From NCBI RefSeq assembly GCF_030378165.1, contig NZ_CP119766.1, forward strand, positions 5,704,001 through 5,768,000: 64,000 nt of DNA. Direction: 5' to 3'. A program made the position numbers and the translations under genes. This stretch comes from Flavobacterium panacagri (GTDB taxonomy: Bacteria > Bacteroidota > Bacteroidia > Flavobacteriales > Flavobacteriaceae). How positions within the stretch are numbered: position 1 is the stretch's first letter; every line of letters starts with the position of its first letter. The notes under the pieces are model-generated. The model did no database searches. It was not told the origin of the DNA and was given only the letters and a program-made list of their open reading frames with translations. Shown in pieces: positions 62,273-64,000 of the stretch.

Positions 62273-63880
62273 ATGAACCGTTCAGAGCAGTTATCCAAAC
62301 TACAAAATACCGAAAATTGGGACGTAATAATTATTGGCGGTGGAGCAAGCGGACTTGGAACTGCTATTGATGCTGCCAGCCGAGGTTATAAAACCATTTT
62401 ATTAGAAGCCGTAGATTTTGCAAAAGGGACTTCCAGCCGAAGTACTAAATTGGTTCACGGCGGTGTGCGCTATCTCGAACAAGGAAATGTGCATTTGGTA
62501 AGAGAAGCATTAAAAGAAAGAGGTTTAATGACACAAAATGCTGGACATTTAGTCAAAAATCAATCTTTTGTAATTCCGAACTACAATTGGTGGAGCGGTT
62601 ACTTTTACACTATCGGATTAAAAATCTATGATTTATTATCGGGTTGTTTGAGTTTAGGAAGCTCTAGATACATTTCAAAAAAGAAAACTATTGAAATGCT
62701 TCCAAACGTAGAAGAAAACGGATTGGTAAATGGAGTTATTTATCATGACGGACAATTTGACGATTCTCGTCTGGCGGTCAATCTTGCACAGACTGCTGTA
62801 GAAAATGGAGCTTGTGTTTTAAACTATACAAAAGTTGTCAATTTATTAAAAGACAATAATAATCAAATAATTGGTGTTGAGGTAACCGATCAGGAAACTG
62901 GAATTACTTATAGCCTAAAAGCTTCTACTGTAATAAATGCTACAGGCGTTTTTACGAATGCCATTATGAAGTTAAATGATACCGTTTATAAAAAATATAT
63001 TGTTCCAAGTCAGGGAATTCATTTGGTATTCGACAAATCGTTTCTTCCGGGCGAACATGCCCTGATGATTCCGAAAACCAAAGATGGAAGAGTTTTATTT
63101 GCTGTTCCGTGGCATAATCGCATTGTAGTTGGCACAACTGATACTTTAATCAAAAAGCAAAGTCTGGAACCAATTGCTTTGGAAAGCGAAATCCAATTTG
63201 TCTTGGAAACCGCTCAGCGCTTCTTAGCCAAAAAACCAACAAGATCTGATGTGCTTTCTGTTTTTGCTGGATTACGTCCGTTGGCAGCGCCAAAAGAAGA
63301 AGGAAAAAGCACCAAAGAAGTTTCGAGAAGTCATAAGATTATTGTTTCTGAAACTGGCTTAATAACCATTACAGGTGGAAAATGGACAACCTACAGAAAA
63401 ATGGCGGAAGAAATAATTGATAAAGCTATTTTAAAAGGAAAGCTTCCTAAAAAATCTTGCCTGACAGAACACTTAGCGATTCACGGAAATAAATTAACTA
63501 CAACCCAAGACAGAGAAAATCACTTATATATATACGGCAGCGATATTTCAGAAATACTAAAACTACAGGAAAATGAACCTGAATTAAAAGAAAAACTTCA
63601 TCCAGATCATGAATTTACAATGGCAGAAGTTGTTTGGGCTGTACGTTACGAAATGGCAAGAACTATTGATGATGTATTGGCAAGACGTGTTCGTTTATTA
63701 TTTTTAGATGCCAGAGCAGCAATTGAGTCTTCTGAAAAAACAGCTCGAATTATGGCTAAAGAATTGAATCGTGATGAAAATTGGATCAGTAAAGAAATTG
63801 AAGATTTCAATGAAATTTCTAAAGGTTTTCTACTCGCAGAGTTCAGAGAGAGCTCAAAAATGGATTTTCAGAAGCTATAA
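62273..63880 (+). CDS. glpD: Glycerol-3-phosphate dehydrogenase/oxidase GlpD
   Basis: FAD-dependent enzyme oxidising glycerol-3-phosphate to dihydroxyacetone phosphate, feeding electrons to the quinone pool. It has 535 residues. The FAD dinucleotide motif is VIIIGGGASGLGTAIDAASRG. SSRSTKLVHGGVRYLEQGN, FAGLRPLAAP and ISITGGKWTTYRKMAE-like LITITGGKWTTYRKMAE are diagnostic. The C-terminal helical domain (DHEFTMAEVVWAVRYEMARTIDDVLARRVRLLFLD) is complete. No glpF or glpK gene is seen before the window ends. Confidence 0.95.
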   Translation: MNRSEQLSKLQNTENWDVIIIGGGASGLGTAIDAASRGYKTILLEAVDFAKGTSSRSTKLVHGGVRYLEQGNVHLVREALKERGLMTQNAGHLVKNQSFVIPNYNWWSGYFYTIGLKIYDLLSGCLSLGSSRYISKKKTIEMLPNVEENGLVNGVIYHDGQFDDSRLAVNLAQTAVENGACVLNYTKVVNLLKDNNNQIIGVEVTDQETGITYSLKASTVINATGVFTNAIMKLNDTVYKKYIVPSQGIHLVFDKSFLPGEHALMIPKTKDGRVLFAVPWHNRIVVGTTDTLIKKQSLEPIALESEIQFVLETAQRFLAKKPTRSDVLSVFAGLRPLAAPKEEGKSTKEVSRSHKIIVSETGLITITGGKWTTYRKMAEEIIDKAILKGKLPKKSCLTEHLAIHGNKLTTTQDRENHLYIYGSDISEILKLQENEPELKEKLHPDHEFTMAEVVWAVRYEMARTIDDVLARRVRLLFLDARAAIESSEKTARIMAKELNRDENWISKEIEDFNEISKGFLLAEFRESSKMDFQKL

Positions 63881-64000
63881 ATTTCATAAGTAAAACAAAA
63901 ATCGAGAAAACTTTTATCGTTTTTATTATTCATCCTACTTCAAACGAAGCTTATGGAGTAATTAATTTCACGTCATTACATTTCAATATCACTTTTAAGT

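Noticed and set aside
63881..64000. Gene or terminator after glpD
   Set aside because: The 120 bp to the window edge show no frame of useful length and only a weak hairpin.

Overview
The window looks like a chromosomal segment of a Flavobacterium-type Bacteroidetes. Support for this comes from the AT-rich sequence with A/T-rich leaders instead of Shine-Dalgarno sites, promoter -7 boxes of the TAnnTTTG kind, lipoprotein and TolC/RND/DUF2490 envelope genes, and several families of short intergenic inverted repeats. No rRNA, tRNA, CRISPR array, transposase or prophage was seen. No tRNA scan could be run.

Layout. 0-12 kb: a truncated sulfatase, a small membrane protein, the metNIQ methionine importer behind what reads as a Met/Cys leader-peptide attenuator, nagA, a DUF2490 outer-membrane protein, and a TolC-HlyD-ABC export operon whose ATPase has degenerate catalytic motifs. 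12-19 kb: a hypothetical gene, DUF1810, a MocR regulator, DUF2024, a YggS-type PLP protein, an AAA+ ATPase and a membrane GT2 synthase, with intergenic repeat clusters. 19-24 kb: a single-domain response regulator with a 1337-residue multi-PAS histidine kinase.

24.8-36.8 kb holds the most unusual material: two paralogous copies of a cassette. Each has a divergently transcribed membrane protein, a helically phased ~10-bp repeat array, a conserved leader that can be folded into a pseudoknotted RNA with compensatory changes, a ~60-residue lipoprotein, a terminator-like hairpin whose loop contains the next start codon, and a lipobox-bearing TPR sensor histidine kinase. Only copy 1 is followed by a response regulator. 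Between the copies lie an HsdR-N-like protein, a small DUF4177-like protein, a YidD paralogue, small exported proteins, and a GH1 beta-glucosidase.

36.8-51 kb: deoxyribonucleotidase and a DeoR regulator sharing an intergenic palindrome, an RND efflux operon (adaptor, pump, outer-membrane factor), GNAT, a beta-barrel protein, an ACT-domain protein plus M1 peptidase, and GapN. 51-62 kb: a sulfur-handling neighbourhood (rhodanese, Crp/Fnr regulator, TauE/SafE exporter, persulfide dioxygenase-rhodanese, two YeeE/YedE halves) interrupted by GNAT, XRE, cytochrome bd oxidase and HD-domain genes. TauE/SafE and the dioxygenase share a Crp-type operator at identical spacing from the -7 box, which suggests one regulon. 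The window ends with glpD.
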